Below are positions 46,075-54,299 of a stretch of 64,000 nucleotides of DNA, in pieces; position 1 is the first letter of the stretch; each line of letters opens with the position of its first letter. Source of the DNA: an uncultured Tenacibaculum sp. (lineage in GTDB: Bacteria > Bacteroidota > Bacteroidia > Flavobacteriales > Flavobacteriaceae); assembly GCF_947498805.1 (NCBI RefSeq), contig NZ_CANMLT010000003.1:465855-529854 (forward strand), written 5' to 3'. The translations under genes and the position numbers were made by a program. The notes under the pieces were generated by a model. That model had not been told where the DNA came from, made no database searches, and saw only the letters and a program-made list of their open reading frames with translations.

Positions 46075-46153
46075 GTCATTGCGAGCAGAGCGTGGCAATC
46101 TATATATTTATAGTTCTTGATAAACAGATTACTTCACTTGGTTCGTAATGACG
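46075..46153 (+). repeat. GTCATTGCGAG palindromic repeat, full copy
   Basis: The left arm GTCATTGCGAGCAGAGCG with GGCAATCT and the right arm CAGATTACTTCAC with TTCGTAATGACG lie between the purD promoter and the DUF6909 stop codon. Confidence 0.82.
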
Positions 46154-46163
46154 TATAGTTTTA

Positions 46164-47843
46164 TTAAAATATCTGTTCTAGTATTTTTTGTGTAATAGCA
46201 TAGGTTGGTGTAACTCCGCTCATTCCTAATCCTCCAGAAGCAAGTGTTGCACCCGTTTCTAATGGGTTATCTGATGCATAGTACGCGTAACGAACTTTTA
46301 TATCTTCAGAAACATTTCCTCTAATTCTAGAAGCCGATTGAATTGCTTTTTGATAATGAGCACCTTCCATTTCTAATCCGATTACATTCCAAGTAGAATC
46401 GTGGAAGAATTTCAATAAATCTTTATTTTGTAATGAAGTTCCTAATACAGTAACCATAGCACCATCAAAAACTTCCACACCAAATCCTTCTAAATCTTCT
46501 TTAGCTAATTCGTTTTTAAACGGATAGTTATCTGCAGTTCCTTCGAAAATATGTGAAGAAGGAATCATAATATCTCCTTTACCTCCTTCTAAAATACCTG
46601 CTTTACCCATTATTGAAACAGATCTTACATCTAAATGAACAGCTTTTCCACCAGTTTTATATGGTTTTAATAATTCATCCATTGTTTCGTAAGCTTGCTC
46701 ACCAAAGGCATAGTCCATTACAATAATTACTGGATTTTCTCCTACTGAATGTACTTTGTTAAAAGCAGTAATATCTAAGTTGATCTTTTGGGTGTCTATG
46801 ATTTGAACATTAATATTGGTTCCAGACGTATCTTTTAAATAAATCAACCCGTTTTCAGAAGCATAATTTTTAACTGCTTTTTGTAAAGGTTGACTGTTTG
46901 AATTACTTAGTAATTCAAATAATTCAAAGTTTTGATGCTTTTTTGCTTCTTTTTCAAGAGCATTTGGTGCATAAATACTGTTTAAAACACTGTGCATGTT
47001 AGCACTAATAATGTGAATTGGCCTTTCTAATAAACCATTTTCAGCCATGGTTTTCTTAATGTTGTTAGCCCAAATTTCACCGTAAATATGATGTCCGATT
47101 TCTTCGTTTAACACAGAGCTAAACTTAATAGAACGTTTTTGATCAAATAATACTTCGTTAATAGCTAATTTACCTAACCAATAAATTAGATGGAAAAATC
47201 TATTAGGATTTTCTTCTGAAGAAAAAGTATTGTAAGCATCATATACTTCATCATATGTTCTACCTAAAATACCACCTAAGTGTACAACCAATACATCTTT
47301 TTCTTCATCGGTAAGAGAACGGTTATGTAAAACAATATCTTCTAAGTGATTCCACTCTCTGATAAATTTTTCTCCATTACCAATAATTACTCTATCCTTT
47401 ATTTTGTGAGATTCTATAAATAAAAAAGTAAGGTGTGTAAGAATATCATAAATCTCCGAACGACCTCGGGTAATTTCAATATTCATTTGATCCTTATCAA
47501 TTCTATAACAATTTCTTCTTCTCTTAGGAGGAATAATTGCTTTGAATTTAGAATTTCTATATCCTTCGTCTGCGGTTAAATTAATAAACTGACATTCTTC
47601 AATTCCTTCAGGTAAACGCTCAATAACATATACTAAACCATTTAATTCAGTTTTGTTTTCAGCAATAGAACCATAAATTTCAGGACGAAGTGAAAGAAGA
47701 GATTTACGTAAAGTTTCACCCGAAACCCCCATAGGCTTATAAAAACCACGACTAAATAAGTGTCGCATTGAAATATATAAACGTTCTATGGCATTGGTTG
47801 ATTCTTGGGCTCTTGTACGTTCTTTATTTATAGATTTTGACAT
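46164..47843 (-). CDS. DUF6909 family protein with nucleoside-phosphorylase-like C-terminal part
   Basis: A soluble protein of about 559 residues, of a type conserved across Bacteroidota (DUF6909, from memory). The N-terminal half has ERTRAQESTNAIERLYISMR and a run with IIPPKRRRNCYRIDKDQMNI. The C-terminal half contains NPVIIVMDYAFGEQAYETMD, VFDGAMVTVLGTSLQNKDL, NVIGLEMEGAHYQKAI and VRYAYYASDNPLE. The GLEMEGA and YASD motifs are reminiscent of purine nucleoside phosphorylase or MTA/SAH nucleosidase, where the glutamate contacts the ribose. A nucleoside-related function is therefore possible but not shown. The start is the ATG giving MSKSINKERT; a longer reading starting at TTG would fall in the TATATTTG box at 47859-47866. 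Confidence 0.82.
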   Translation of the reverse strand: MSKSINKERTRAQESTNAIERLYISMRHLFSRGFYKPMGVSGETLRKSLLSLRPEIYGSIAENKTELNGLVYVIERLPEGIEECQFINLTADEGYRNSKFKAIIPPKRRRNCYRIDKDQMNIEITRGRSEIYDILTHLTFLFIESHKIKDRVIIGNGEKFIREWNHLEDIVLHNRSLTDEEKDVLVVHLGGILGRTYDEVYDAYNTFSSEENPNRFFHLIYWLGKLAINEVLFDQKRSIKFSSVLNEEIGHHIYGEIWANNIKKTMAENGLLERPIHIISANMHSVLNSIYAPNALEKEAKKHQNFELFELLSNSNSQPLQKAVKNYASENGLIYLKDTSGTNINVQIIDTQKINLDITAFNKVHSVGENPVIIVMDYAFGEQAYETMDELLKPYKTGGKAVHLDVRSVSIMGKAGILEGGKGDIMIPSSHIFEGTADNYPFKNELAKEDLEGFGVEVFDGAMVTVLGTSLQNKDLLKFFHDSTWNVIGLEMEGAHYQKAIQSASRIRGNVSEDIKVRYAYYASDNPLETGATLASGGLGMSGVTPTYAITQKILEQIF

Positions 47844-47858
47844 ATGTTTTTTGATGTG

Positions 47859-47866
47859 CAAATATA
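47859..47866 (-). promoter_or_regulatory. -7 box of the DUF6909 gene
   Basis: TATATTTG on the minus strand, 15 bp before the ATG at 47843; it decides the start codon against the upstream in-frame TTG. Confidence 0.6.
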
Positions 47867-47882
47867 CAAAAAAGTTGATTTG

Positions 47883-49511
47883 CTATTTTTTATTTAAAAT
47901 TTGGTTGTATTTACTTGAGTTGTTTAACAAGGCTACAGCTTCTTTAATGGTATTATCATTTTTAAACTGGTATTGGTACAAGCCTTCAAGATAAAAAGCA
48001 TGTTCTACAATTTCATTCTGAATTTTTTCCATTAAAAGATCTTTATTCTTTGCTATACTAGCAACTTTTTCTTCTTTCAATGTTTTAGTAATGGCATTGT
48101 AATTACTAGTTATAGAAGTATTGTTTTTTGAAGCTTTATATGCATCTTTAAACAACTTTTCTTGTTTAGAAACAAAAGAGGTATCAGCTGTAATTAAATA
48201 GTTTTTAAACTGATTAAAATTGGTGTTTGAATATTGGAAAGTTTCCGAACTTAGATTAGGTTGTTTTCTTATAAAATCAATCGCGTAGTTAAAAATTGCT
48301 CTTGATTTTAATAAGTTTTCTGTGTCTTCTGTTTTTTCTGAATATTGAATTTCAACATCGGGCATTACACCACCTCCATCATATACCGTTCTTCCGTTTT
48401 CAGTTTTAAAAGCACTAACTGTACCTTCTGAAAACTTTGGTACTTTACCTGTTTTCGAATCGCGATTTGCATAATCTAATTCCTGAATACAACGTCCACT
48501 AGGAGTATAGTACTTAGAAATGGTAATTTTCATTTGTGTACCATAATTCAAATCAAAATAGCGTTGTACTAGACCTTTCCCAAAAGAACGCTCTCCCATA
48601 ATTACACCTCTATCATAATCTTGTAGCGCTCCCGAAACAATTTCAGAGGCAGAGGCAGATCTACCATTAATTAAAACAACAATAGGCATTTCGGTATCTA
48701 AAGGATCTCTGTTTCCTTTGTAAGACCTACTATTCGCTTTTACTTTACCACGAGTATCTACTATTTTCTTTCCTTTTTCTATAAAAAGGTTTACAATATT
48801 AATGGCATCAAATAAAGAACCTCCAGGATTACTTCTTAAGTCAAAAACTAACTTTTTCATCCCTTTCCCTTTTAATTCTTTAAAAGCATTCCTTACTTCT
48901 TCAGCTGCTCTTGAGGCAATAAAACGAGTTAAAACAATATATCCAGTATCTTCATTAATCATTTCATAAAAAGGAACCGGATTAACAATTACTTTATCCA
49001 ATTTTAAAGAGAAGTTTTTAGAAACACCATTTCTATCAATCTTGATACTTACTCCTTTATTTGGAACTCCTTTAAGTACTTGAGATAATTGATTTCTTTC
49101 TAATTTTTCTAAATCTTGTCCGTTTACATTGGTAATTAAATCACCTGGTTTTATACCTGCTTTATCGGCAGAAAATCCTTTATAAACATTTGCAACAATA
49201 ATTCCTTTTTTGGTATAATAGCTAGCAATACCAATACCTCCATACTCTCCTTCCCTACGAATACGAGCATCTTCTACATCTTGTTCGTTGTAAAAATTGG
49301 TATACGGATCTAGATTTTTTAACGTGTTTTTAATCGCTTTGTCGGTTAAATCACCCGGATTAATTTCATCAATATAATTGATGTTTAATTCTTTAAATAG
49401 GTTGTTATAAATTTCGATTTGTTTCGCAATTTCAAAAAAGCGATTTTGAAATGAAAACAAAAATGAAATCGTCACCAAGGCCCCGATAAAAAATAAATTC
49501 CTTTTTTTCAT
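47883..49511 (-). CDS. S41 family C-terminal processing peptidase
   Basis: A 542-residue periplasmic protease. An N-terminal hydrophobic segment (NLFFIGALVTISFLFSF) is a signal anchor. A PDZ domain follows (GGIGIASYYTKKGIIVANVY, SADKAGIKPGDLITNVNGQ), then the catalytic core with LVFDLRSNPGGSLFDAINIV, INGRSASASEIVSGAL and GERSFGKGLVQRYFD. The serine-lysine dyad is S287 and K312, at the 25-residue distance seen in Ctp proteases. It cuts near the C-terminus of envelope proteins. The gene is followed by DUF6909 on the same strand (separate promoter) and preceded by rnpA after 43 bp, an arrangement common in Flavobacteriaceae. Confidence 0.94.
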   Translation of the reverse strand: MKKRNLFFIGALVTISFLFSFQNRFFEIAKQIEIYNNLFKELNINYIDEINPGDLTDKAIKNTLKNLDPYTNFYNEQDVEDARIRREGEYGGIGIASYYTKKGIIVANVYKGFSADKAGIKPGDLITNVNGQDLEKLERNQLSQVLKGVPNKGVSIKIDRNGVSKNFSLKLDKVIVNPVPFYEMINEDTGYIVLTRFIASRAAEEVRNAFKELKGKGMKKLVFDLRSNPGGSLFDAINIVNLFIEKGKKIVDTRGKVKANSRSYKGNRDPLDTEMPIVVLINGRSASASEIVSGALQDYDRGVIMGERSFGKGLVQRYFDLNYGTQMKITISKYYTPSGRCIQELDYANRDSKTGKVPKFSEGTVSAFKTENGRTVYDGGGVMPDVEIQYSEKTEDTENLLKSRAIFNYAIDFIRKQPNLSSETFQYSNTNFNQFKNYLITADTSFVSKQEKLFKDAYKASKNNTSITSNYNAITKTLKEEKVASIAKNKDLLMEKIQNEIVEHAFYLEGLYQYQFKNDNTIKEAVALLNNSSKYNQILNKK

Positions 49512-49554
49512 ATCTATTGGAGTTGAAAATTAATTTAAGTAAGAAAAAATGTAT

Positions 49555-49941
49555 TTAACTTTTTTCTTTTTTGGAAATGTCTTGTACAAAAAGAGTCAAT
49601 AATTTCGTCATTTTATGCTCAATATTGGCATATTCCCATTCTTCTTTTGCAAGATAGGAAATCATGAACACATAAGGTTCATCAATATTGTTATAAACTG
49701 TTAATTTTTCTTTTCGATATGCCTCTCTAAGTAATCTTTTAATTCGGTTTCTATCTACCGCCTTTTTAAAATTCCTTTTAGGCACAGAAACCCCAACTTG
49801 TGCAGGGTAATTTGAAGTGTGTTCAGATTGTATATATACCATGCGAAGTGGAAAAACTTTAATTGATTTTCCCTCCTCGTATAATTTACCTATTAGCTTT
49901 CTGCTCTTTAATCGTTCCTCTTTCCCTAACGTAAATCTCAT
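49555..49941 (-). CDS. rnpA: Ribonuclease P protein component
   Basis: A 128-residue basic protein that, with RNase P RNA, removes the 5' leader of pre-tRNA. It begins MRFTLGKEERLKSRKLIGKLY and carries the family signature AVDRNRIKRLLREAYRKE near residue 65. A start 8 codons upstream is open but overlaps the TATGTTTG -7 box, so I chose the internal ATG at 49941. It is followed by the S41 protease gene after 43 bp and is divergent from the acyl-CoA dehydrogenase gene. rpmH is not next to it, as is usual in this group. Confidence 0.94.
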   Translation of the reverse strand: MRFTLGKEERLKSRKLIGKLYEEGKSIKVFPLRMVYIQSEHTSNYPAQVGVSVPKRNFKKAVDRNRIKRLLREAYRKEKLTVYNNIDEPYVFMISYLAKEEWEYANIEHKMTKLLTLFVQDISKKEKS

Positions 49942-49947
49942 AAAATA

Positions 49948-49955
49948 CAAACATA
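49948..49955 (-). promoter_or_regulatory. -7 box of rnpA
   Basis: TATGTTTG on the minus strand, six bases before the chosen ATG of rnpA. Confidence 0.5.
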
Positions 49956-49987
49956 CGGAAACCATAGTTAAAAATCATTTTTTTAAT

Positions 49988-49995
49988 TACATTTG
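49988..49995 (+). promoter_or_regulatory. -7 box of the acyl-CoA dehydrogenase gene
   Basis: TACATTTG lies 25 bp before the ATG at 50021, divergent from the rnpA promoter. Confidence 0.55.
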
Positions 49996-50020
49996 GAAGA
50001 ATTCTAAAACTCAAACAACT

Positions 50021-51193
50021 ATGGATTTATTTCAAGCTCCAGATTATTATAATATAGACGATTTATTAACAGAAGAGCACAAACTTGTAAGAGATGCCTC
50101 TAGAGAATGGGTAAAGAGAGAAGTGTCGCCAATTATTGAAGATTATGCACAACGTGCAGAGTTCCCAACTCAAATCATTGGTGGATTGGCAGAAATAGGA
50201 GCTTTTGGCCCATATATACCAGAAGAGTATGGAGGAGCAGGATTAGATCAAATATCATATGGTTTAATTATGCAAGAGATTGAAAGAGGAGATTCTGGAG
50301 TACGTTCTACTGCGTCGGTACAATCTTCATTAGTAATGTACCCAATTTATAAATACGGAACAGAAGAACAACGTAAAAAATACTTACCAAAATTAGCATC
50401 TGGTGAATGGATGGGGTGTTTCGGTTTAACAGAACCAAACCATGGATCTAACCCAGGAGGAATGGAAACCAAGTTTAAAGACATGGGAGATCATTACTTA
50501 TTAAATGGTGCTAAAATGTGGATTTCTAATGCTCCTTTTGCACAAGTTGCTGTAGTATGGGCAAAGAATGAAGAAGGTCGTATTCATGGATTAATTGTTG
50601 AGCGTGGTATGGAAGGTTTTTCAACACCAGAAACACATAATAAATGGTCATTACGTGCATCTTCAACTGGAGAATTGATTTTTGATAATGTTAAAGTTCC
50701 AAAAGAAAACTTATTACCAAATAAATCTGGTTTAGGAGCTCCATTAGGATGTTTAGATTCTGCTCGTTATGGTATTGCTTGGGGTGCTATTGGTGCTGCT
50801 ATGGATTGCTATGACACTGCTTTACGTTATTCGAAAGAGCGTACACAGTTTGGTAAACCGATTGGGCAATTTCAATTACAACAAAAGAAATTGGCAGAAA
50901 TGATTACAGAAATTACCAAAGCACAGTTGTTAGCATGGAGATTAGGAGTATTGCGTAACGAAGGTAAAGCAACTTCTGCACAAATTTCTATGGCAAAACG
51001 TAACAATGTAGATATGGCAATTAATATTGCTCGTGAAGCGCGTCAAATGTTAGGAGGAATGGGTATTTCTGGTGAGTATTCAATTATGCGTCATTCTATG
51101 AACTTAGAAAGTGTAATTACCTATGAAGGAACACATGATATTCACTTATTAATTACAGGATTAGATATTACAGGATTAAACGCTTTTAAATAG
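50021..51193 (+). CDS. Acyl-CoA dehydrogenase, glutaryl-CoA dehydrogenase-like
   Basis: A FAD-dependent enzyme of 390 residues. It resembles glutaryl-CoA dehydrogenase rather than straight-chain enzymes: GVRSTASVQSSLVMYPIYKYGTEEQ carries the arginine that holds the glutaryl carboxylate, and TYEGTHDIHLLITG near the C-terminus carries the catalytic glutamate. Other marks are CFGLTEPNHGSNPGGMET, MWISNAPFAQVAVVWAK, and ERTQFGKPIGQFQLQQKKLA. The reaction would be oxidation and decarboxylation of glutaryl-CoA to crotonyl-CoA in lysine or tryptophan breakdown. The start is the ATG giving MDLFQAPDY; the open frame extends 68 codons upstream through the divergent rnpA gene, which is not used. Confidence 0.93.
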   Translation: MDLFQAPDYYNIDDLLTEEHKLVRDASREWVKREVSPIIEDYAQRAEFPTQIIGGLAEIGAFGPYIPEEYGGAGLDQISYGLIMQEIERGDSGVRSTASVQSSLVMYPIYKYGTEEQRKKYLPKLASGEWMGCFGLTEPNHGSNPGGMETKFKDMGDHYLLNGAKMWISNAPFAQVAVVWAKNEEGRIHGLIVERGMEGFSTPETHNKWSLRASSTGELIFDNVKVPKENLLPNKSGLGAPLGCLDSARYGIAWGAIGAAMDCYDTALRYSKERTQFGKPIGQFQLQQKKLAEMITEITKAQLLAWRLGVLRNEGKATSAQISMAKRNNVDMAINIAREARQMLGGMGISGEYSIMRHSMNLESVITYEGTHDIHLLITGLDITGLNAFK

Positions 51194-51208
51194 TTAAAAT
51201 AAATTGTT

Positions 51209-51883
51209 ATGAATATGAAATTTAAATATGGTTTGGTTTTTTTCTTTGTTTTTTCTTTGGGGGTTTTTGCTCAAAGAAAAGATTTTGCAGATGTTAATAT
51301 GGACAAGCTTTTGGAAGAAACACAAATATCTAGTAATTCCGATGCAAACATGGAATTAGTTTGGTGGATACCAACGGAGTATTGGCAAGTAGCATTTTCG
51401 CAAGACAAGTCTATAAGTAAGGCCGAAAGAGAAATGATTATAAATATGATCAAAGAATATGTCTTTGTGGTATTTATAAAAGGAGAAATAGGAGTGTTTG
51501 GAGGAATTACTTATGAAGATAAAGAGTTGGTAAGAAAAAACTCAAACGTTTTTTACAATGGAAATATGCTTAAGAAAATAAAAGAGAAGAACCTTCCTAC
51601 AGATTTACAAAACATGCTTAATTTAATGAAGCCAGTAATGAAGAATATTATTGGACCATTAGGAGAAAATATGCAATTTGTAGTCTTTAAAAATGATAAG
51701 AAGAATGCTATAGATTCTTATAAAGAAGGTACGGTATCTTTTGAGTTATTTAATTTTAAACCAGAAGTAGAATTGCCTTTGGGAAGTTTACTTGTAGAAA
51801 AGAAATGCGAAGAAGGAAATAAATTATACAATGGTAAATGGGCGTATTGTCCATTTCATGGTAAAGAATTGGTAAGTCAATAA
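51209..51883 (+). CDS. Secreted protein of unknown function
   Basis: A 224-residue protein with a signal peptide (MNMKFKYGLVFFFVFSLGVFAQ, cleaved after AQ), so exported to the periplasm or beyond. No known domain is recognised. Conserved-looking parts are MELVWWIPTEYWQVAF near residue 48, a helical stretch YVFVVFIKGEIGVFGGITY, and a C-terminal motif CEEGNKLYNGKWAYCPFHGKEL with cysteines at about 205 and 215 and a histidine, which could bind a metal. No T9SS sorting domain is present. It starts 16 bp after the acyl-CoA dehydrogenase gene and may share its transcript. Ends before a strong terminator. Confidence 0.75.
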   Translation: MNMKFKYGLVFFFVFSLGVFAQRKDFADVNMDKLLEETQISSNSDANMELVWWIPTEYWQVAFSQDKSISKAEREMIINMIKEYVFVVFIKGEIGVFGGITYEDKELVRKNSNVFYNGNMLKKIKEKNLPTDLQNMLNLMKPVMKNIIGPLGENMQFVVFKNDKKNAIDSYKEGTVSFELFNFKPEVELPLGSLLVEKKCEEGNKLYNGKWAYCPFHGKELVSQ

Positions 51884-51905
51884 ACCTTAAGTAGAAGATA
51901 AATAA

Positions 51906-51937
51906 AAAAGGATGTGTACATACACATCCTTTTTTTT
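51906..51937 (+). terminator. Intrinsic terminator
   Basis: The stem GGATGTGTA/TACACATCC with loop CA is followed by eight T, and preceded by six A that would serve the opposite strand. Confidence 0.87.
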
Positions 51938-51947
51938 AACCAAAAAA

Positions 51948-52082
51948 CTATTGCTTTTTCTTGCCACTATTCACCAATAATAATAGGGCAGTAATCAAAC
52001 CAACACATACTAAACCGAAAATTATTATCATTATGGTTCCATTGGTCCATGAAACCAAAGGGATATTAATCAACTGTATCAT
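51948..52082 (-). CDS. Small single-span membrane protein (44 residues)
   Basis: A 44-codon open frame on the minus strand starting MIQLINIPLVSWTNGT and continuing through one long hydrophobic helix (IMIIIFGLVCVGLITALLLL), ending NSGKKKQ with a positive tail. This is the pattern of a small membrane protein with its C-terminus inside. A TATATTTG sequence ends only about three bases before the ATG, so either the transcript is leaderless or translation begins further in. A terminator hairpin lies directly after the stop codon. I cannot name a family; similar short proteins occur in Flavobacteriia. It is shorter than usual gene-finding cut-offs and probably often missed. Confidence 0.6.
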   Translation of the reverse strand: MIQLINIPLVSWTNGTIMIIIFGLVCVGLITALLLLVNSGKKKQ

Positions 52083-52178
52083 TGTCAAATATATTTACTC
52101 CAAAAGTACAGTGGGTTCTTGGTTTAAAACATGACTTTTGTCAGGTTAAGGATTAAAATAAATAAAGGAAGTAAAGAC

Positions 52179-52733
52179 TTAGTAAACAGGATCTATTTGC
52201 TCCCAACCATTTTTAGTTTTCTTATAGTAATATATATTATCTAGTCCTGTGCCACACAATAGATAAGGTTGATAACGATAATCTCGTATAACAGCTGTTT
52301 TTTTCTTGGAACTATAAATGGGATATGCCAAATTATGAACATATTCATTGTTAAATTTTGTCTTCCATACCTTTTTTCTATCATTGGAATCACCTTCGCA
52401 AAAGAAAGCACAATATTCATCCCAGTCTATAAATTCAATCCCTTTTACGTTTTCTTTCTTCCAATACTTTTTTACAAAAACAGGGTAGAATGGAATAGAG
52501 TCTAAGCGGTTGAAATAAGTGTCAGGTTCGAGCTTAGTAAATTTTAATTTTATGGATTTTAATTGCCTGCTGTTAACATAAACTATAGAGTCATAGTTAT
52601 ACGATATCTTAGATAGATGCTTATTGATAACTTCATAAGCATCTTTTTCTGTAAACTCTTGTTTTACGTTTTGTTTCTTTTGATGACAGCTTAAAAACAT
52701 AAAAGCAGTCAATATTATAAGTGTCTTTTTCAT
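52179..52733 (-). CDS. Lipoprotein of unknown function
   Basis: A 184-residue lipoprotein: MKKTLIILTAFMFLSCHQKKQ has a lipobox (FLSC) with the modified cysteine at position 16. The mature part is polar, rich in lysine, tyrosine and aspartate, with a cysteine pair in EYCAFFCEGDSND near residue 113 and a tryptophan-rich C-terminus (YQPYLLCGTGLDNIYYYK). No known family was recognised. The gene is monocistronic and lies between the small membrane protein gene and a decayed lipoprotein gene on the same strand. A place on the periplasmic face of the inner or outer membrane is likely. Confidence 0.68.
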   Translation of the reverse strand: MKKTLIILTAFMFLSCHQKKQNVKQEFTEKDAYEVINKHLSKISYNYDSIVYVNSRQLKSIKLKFTKLEPDTYFNRLDSIPFYPVFVKKYWKKENVKGIEFIDWDEYCAFFCEGDSNDRKKVWKTKFNNEYVHNLAYPIYSSKKKTAVIRDYRYQPYLLCGTGLDNIYYYKKTKNGWEQIDPVY

Positions 52734-52791
52734 AAAATACCGAGCAATTATTGATTGTTAAACATAGCTTTTAACACATCAACATTCTTTT

Positions 52792-53212
52792 TTAAATCTT
52801 TTTATAATCTAAACCAGGTCCGTCGCAAGCTTGTCACGTACTAGAAAAGGAGCTATTAGAGGTTATGTTCATCACTTCTTTTAAATTTGAAGTACAAGAA
52901 CCTATAATAGAGCTTTCTAAATTATAGGTTAGTTCTAAAACCTTTTCATTTGGGGTAATATAAGCTTTATACACACCATATGCTTTTTTAATTACACCTT
53001 TGGTATCTCTAGTTTTCTCAAAAGTTCCATTGGAGTTAAAAACATAGGTTTCCTGATATTCCATATCTGCTCCTGTCGTTTGAGAATTAGGAGTGCTTCC
53101 ACTCATTTGAATCAGTTTCCATTCTCCTAAAATGTCGAACGCAACAGGTTCGTTTTCATTACAAGAAACGAACAAACATATACACACCAAAAGAATCAAT
53201 TTTTTTAACCAT
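52792..53212 (-). pseudogene. Decayed lipocalin-like lipoprotein gene (frameshift and nonsense change)
   Basis: The intact-looking open frame runs from a TTG at 53199 to a TGA at 52834 (121 codons), reading LVCICLFVSCNENEPVAFDI (lipobox VSC) and GEWKLIQMSGSTPNSQ, typical of lipocalin-like Bacteroidota lipoproteins. Two lesions show up. First, the only good start, ATG at 53210-53212, is one base out of frame because of a run of seven A; with six A it would read MVKKLILLVCICLFVSC, a perfect lipoprotein signal. Second, after the TGA the same frame continues as QACDGPGLDYKKI and then stops, as if a TGG tryptophan codon had become TGA. The gene is probably decaying or, for the A-run, phase-variable. 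Confidence 0.65.
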
Positions 53213-53278
53213 AATTAGCTTTTATTAAAAGATGGTGGCAATCAATAAAGGTTGCGTAGTAAAGTTAGAGAAAAAGAT

Positions 53279-54211
53279 TTACACAATCGACATTTTATAG
53301 TTTTCTTCAATAGAAGGGTTTACAAAGCCTTTAAGATTATAGCGTTTTTTCCAAAGTAAAAGTAAACCAAAAGCGATAATATCTAATAATATAAATAAGA
53401 CACTTCCTTCAGCACCAAAAGTTCCTCCTGTGATCAAATTATCGAGGATGCTAATTTCCATGATACTGGCTTTAGCAATATTTCCACTTATTGCAAATCC
53501 AAAAACAGCTCCTTGGAAAAAATTCCAAGACAGGTGCATTCCTATAGACATCCCTAGCCTACCTGTAATTAAGAATGGTAAACACATTATAATAGCATCT
53601 AAACCTAAATTAATAGTAGACATAATAGTGGCTCCAGTATTATCTATATGAGCAATACCAAATAATGGAGCAATTAAGAAAAGAATGATTAACGCTCGTT
53701 TTACAGGATCTTTTTTAAATGTTCTTAATGCCTCATAAACAACGTAAAATAAGAAAGCTCTAAAGAAAATTTCCTCTACACTACTTCCAATGATTAATCC
53801 GAAAAATTCAGAAACAAAAGCACTCATAAAAGCATAATCAGGAGAACTAGTGGTAAAGAAATTTGTAATGGTAAGATTACCTGTTAGGTATAAGAACATA
53901 AAGAAAAGTGAGAGTTGTATGATTGGGATTAAAAAACCAAAAGAGAACTCTTTCATCCAGATTTTATTTATTCTCAAACCATACTTTTTAAAGGATGATT
54001 TATCGAGGTATTTAACTTGTATGTATAAGCTGGTAAGAACAGATAATAAGTAAATAGATGCAGACACATACCCTCTTAAAAACCCCTGTGGCATAAGACT
54101 TTGTAAAAGAATTTGTAAAGGAATATTGATTAAAAAGGTTATTGATAAAAAAATCACCAATCGCCATAATGGACGAACTTTGTTAAGAGAATTGAAAATA
54201 AGGTTACGCAT
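53279..54211 (-). CDS. CPBP family intramembrane glutamic protease
   Basis: A 310-residue membrane protein with about eight helices. The family motif EEIFFRAFLF is present with E146, E147 and R151 (EExxxR), followed by the second motif region APLFGIAHIDNT with the histidine and the third LSWNFFQGAVFG. CPBP proteins are CAAX-type proteases; in bacteria many process or give immunity against peptides or are of unknown purpose. The gene stands alone between a pseudogene and an AraC-type regulator gene on the same strand. Start chosen at the ATG giving MRNLIFNSLNKVRPLW, the only sensible one. The substrate is unknown. Confidence 0.87.
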   Translation of the reverse strand: MRNLIFNSLNKVRPLWRLVIFLSITFLINIPLQILLQSLMPQGFLRGYVSASIYLLSVLTSLYIQVKYLDKSSFKKYGLRINKIWMKEFSFGFLIPIIQLSLFFMFLYLTGNLTITNFFTTSSPDYAFMSAFVSEFFGLIIGSSVEEIFFRAFLFYVVYEALRTFKKDPVKRALIILFLIAPLFGIAHIDNTGATIMSTINLGLDAIIMCLPFLITGRLGMSIGMHLSWNFFQGAVFGFAISGNIAKASIMEISILDNLITGGTFGAEGSVLFILLDIIAFGLLLLWKKRYNLKGFVNPSIEENYKMSIV

Positions 54212-54299
54212 ATTATTTCTTTTAAAATGAATTAATTAAGCGCAATGTACAGGTGATTTAAATCTTAAAATAGAATGAAATTAGCCAGGGCTATAAAAC

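Noticed and set aside
49817..50020. N-terminal extension of the acyl-CoA dehydrogenase
   Set aside because: It overlaps rnpA on the other strand and the divergent promoter; the family starts at the MDLFQAP residues.
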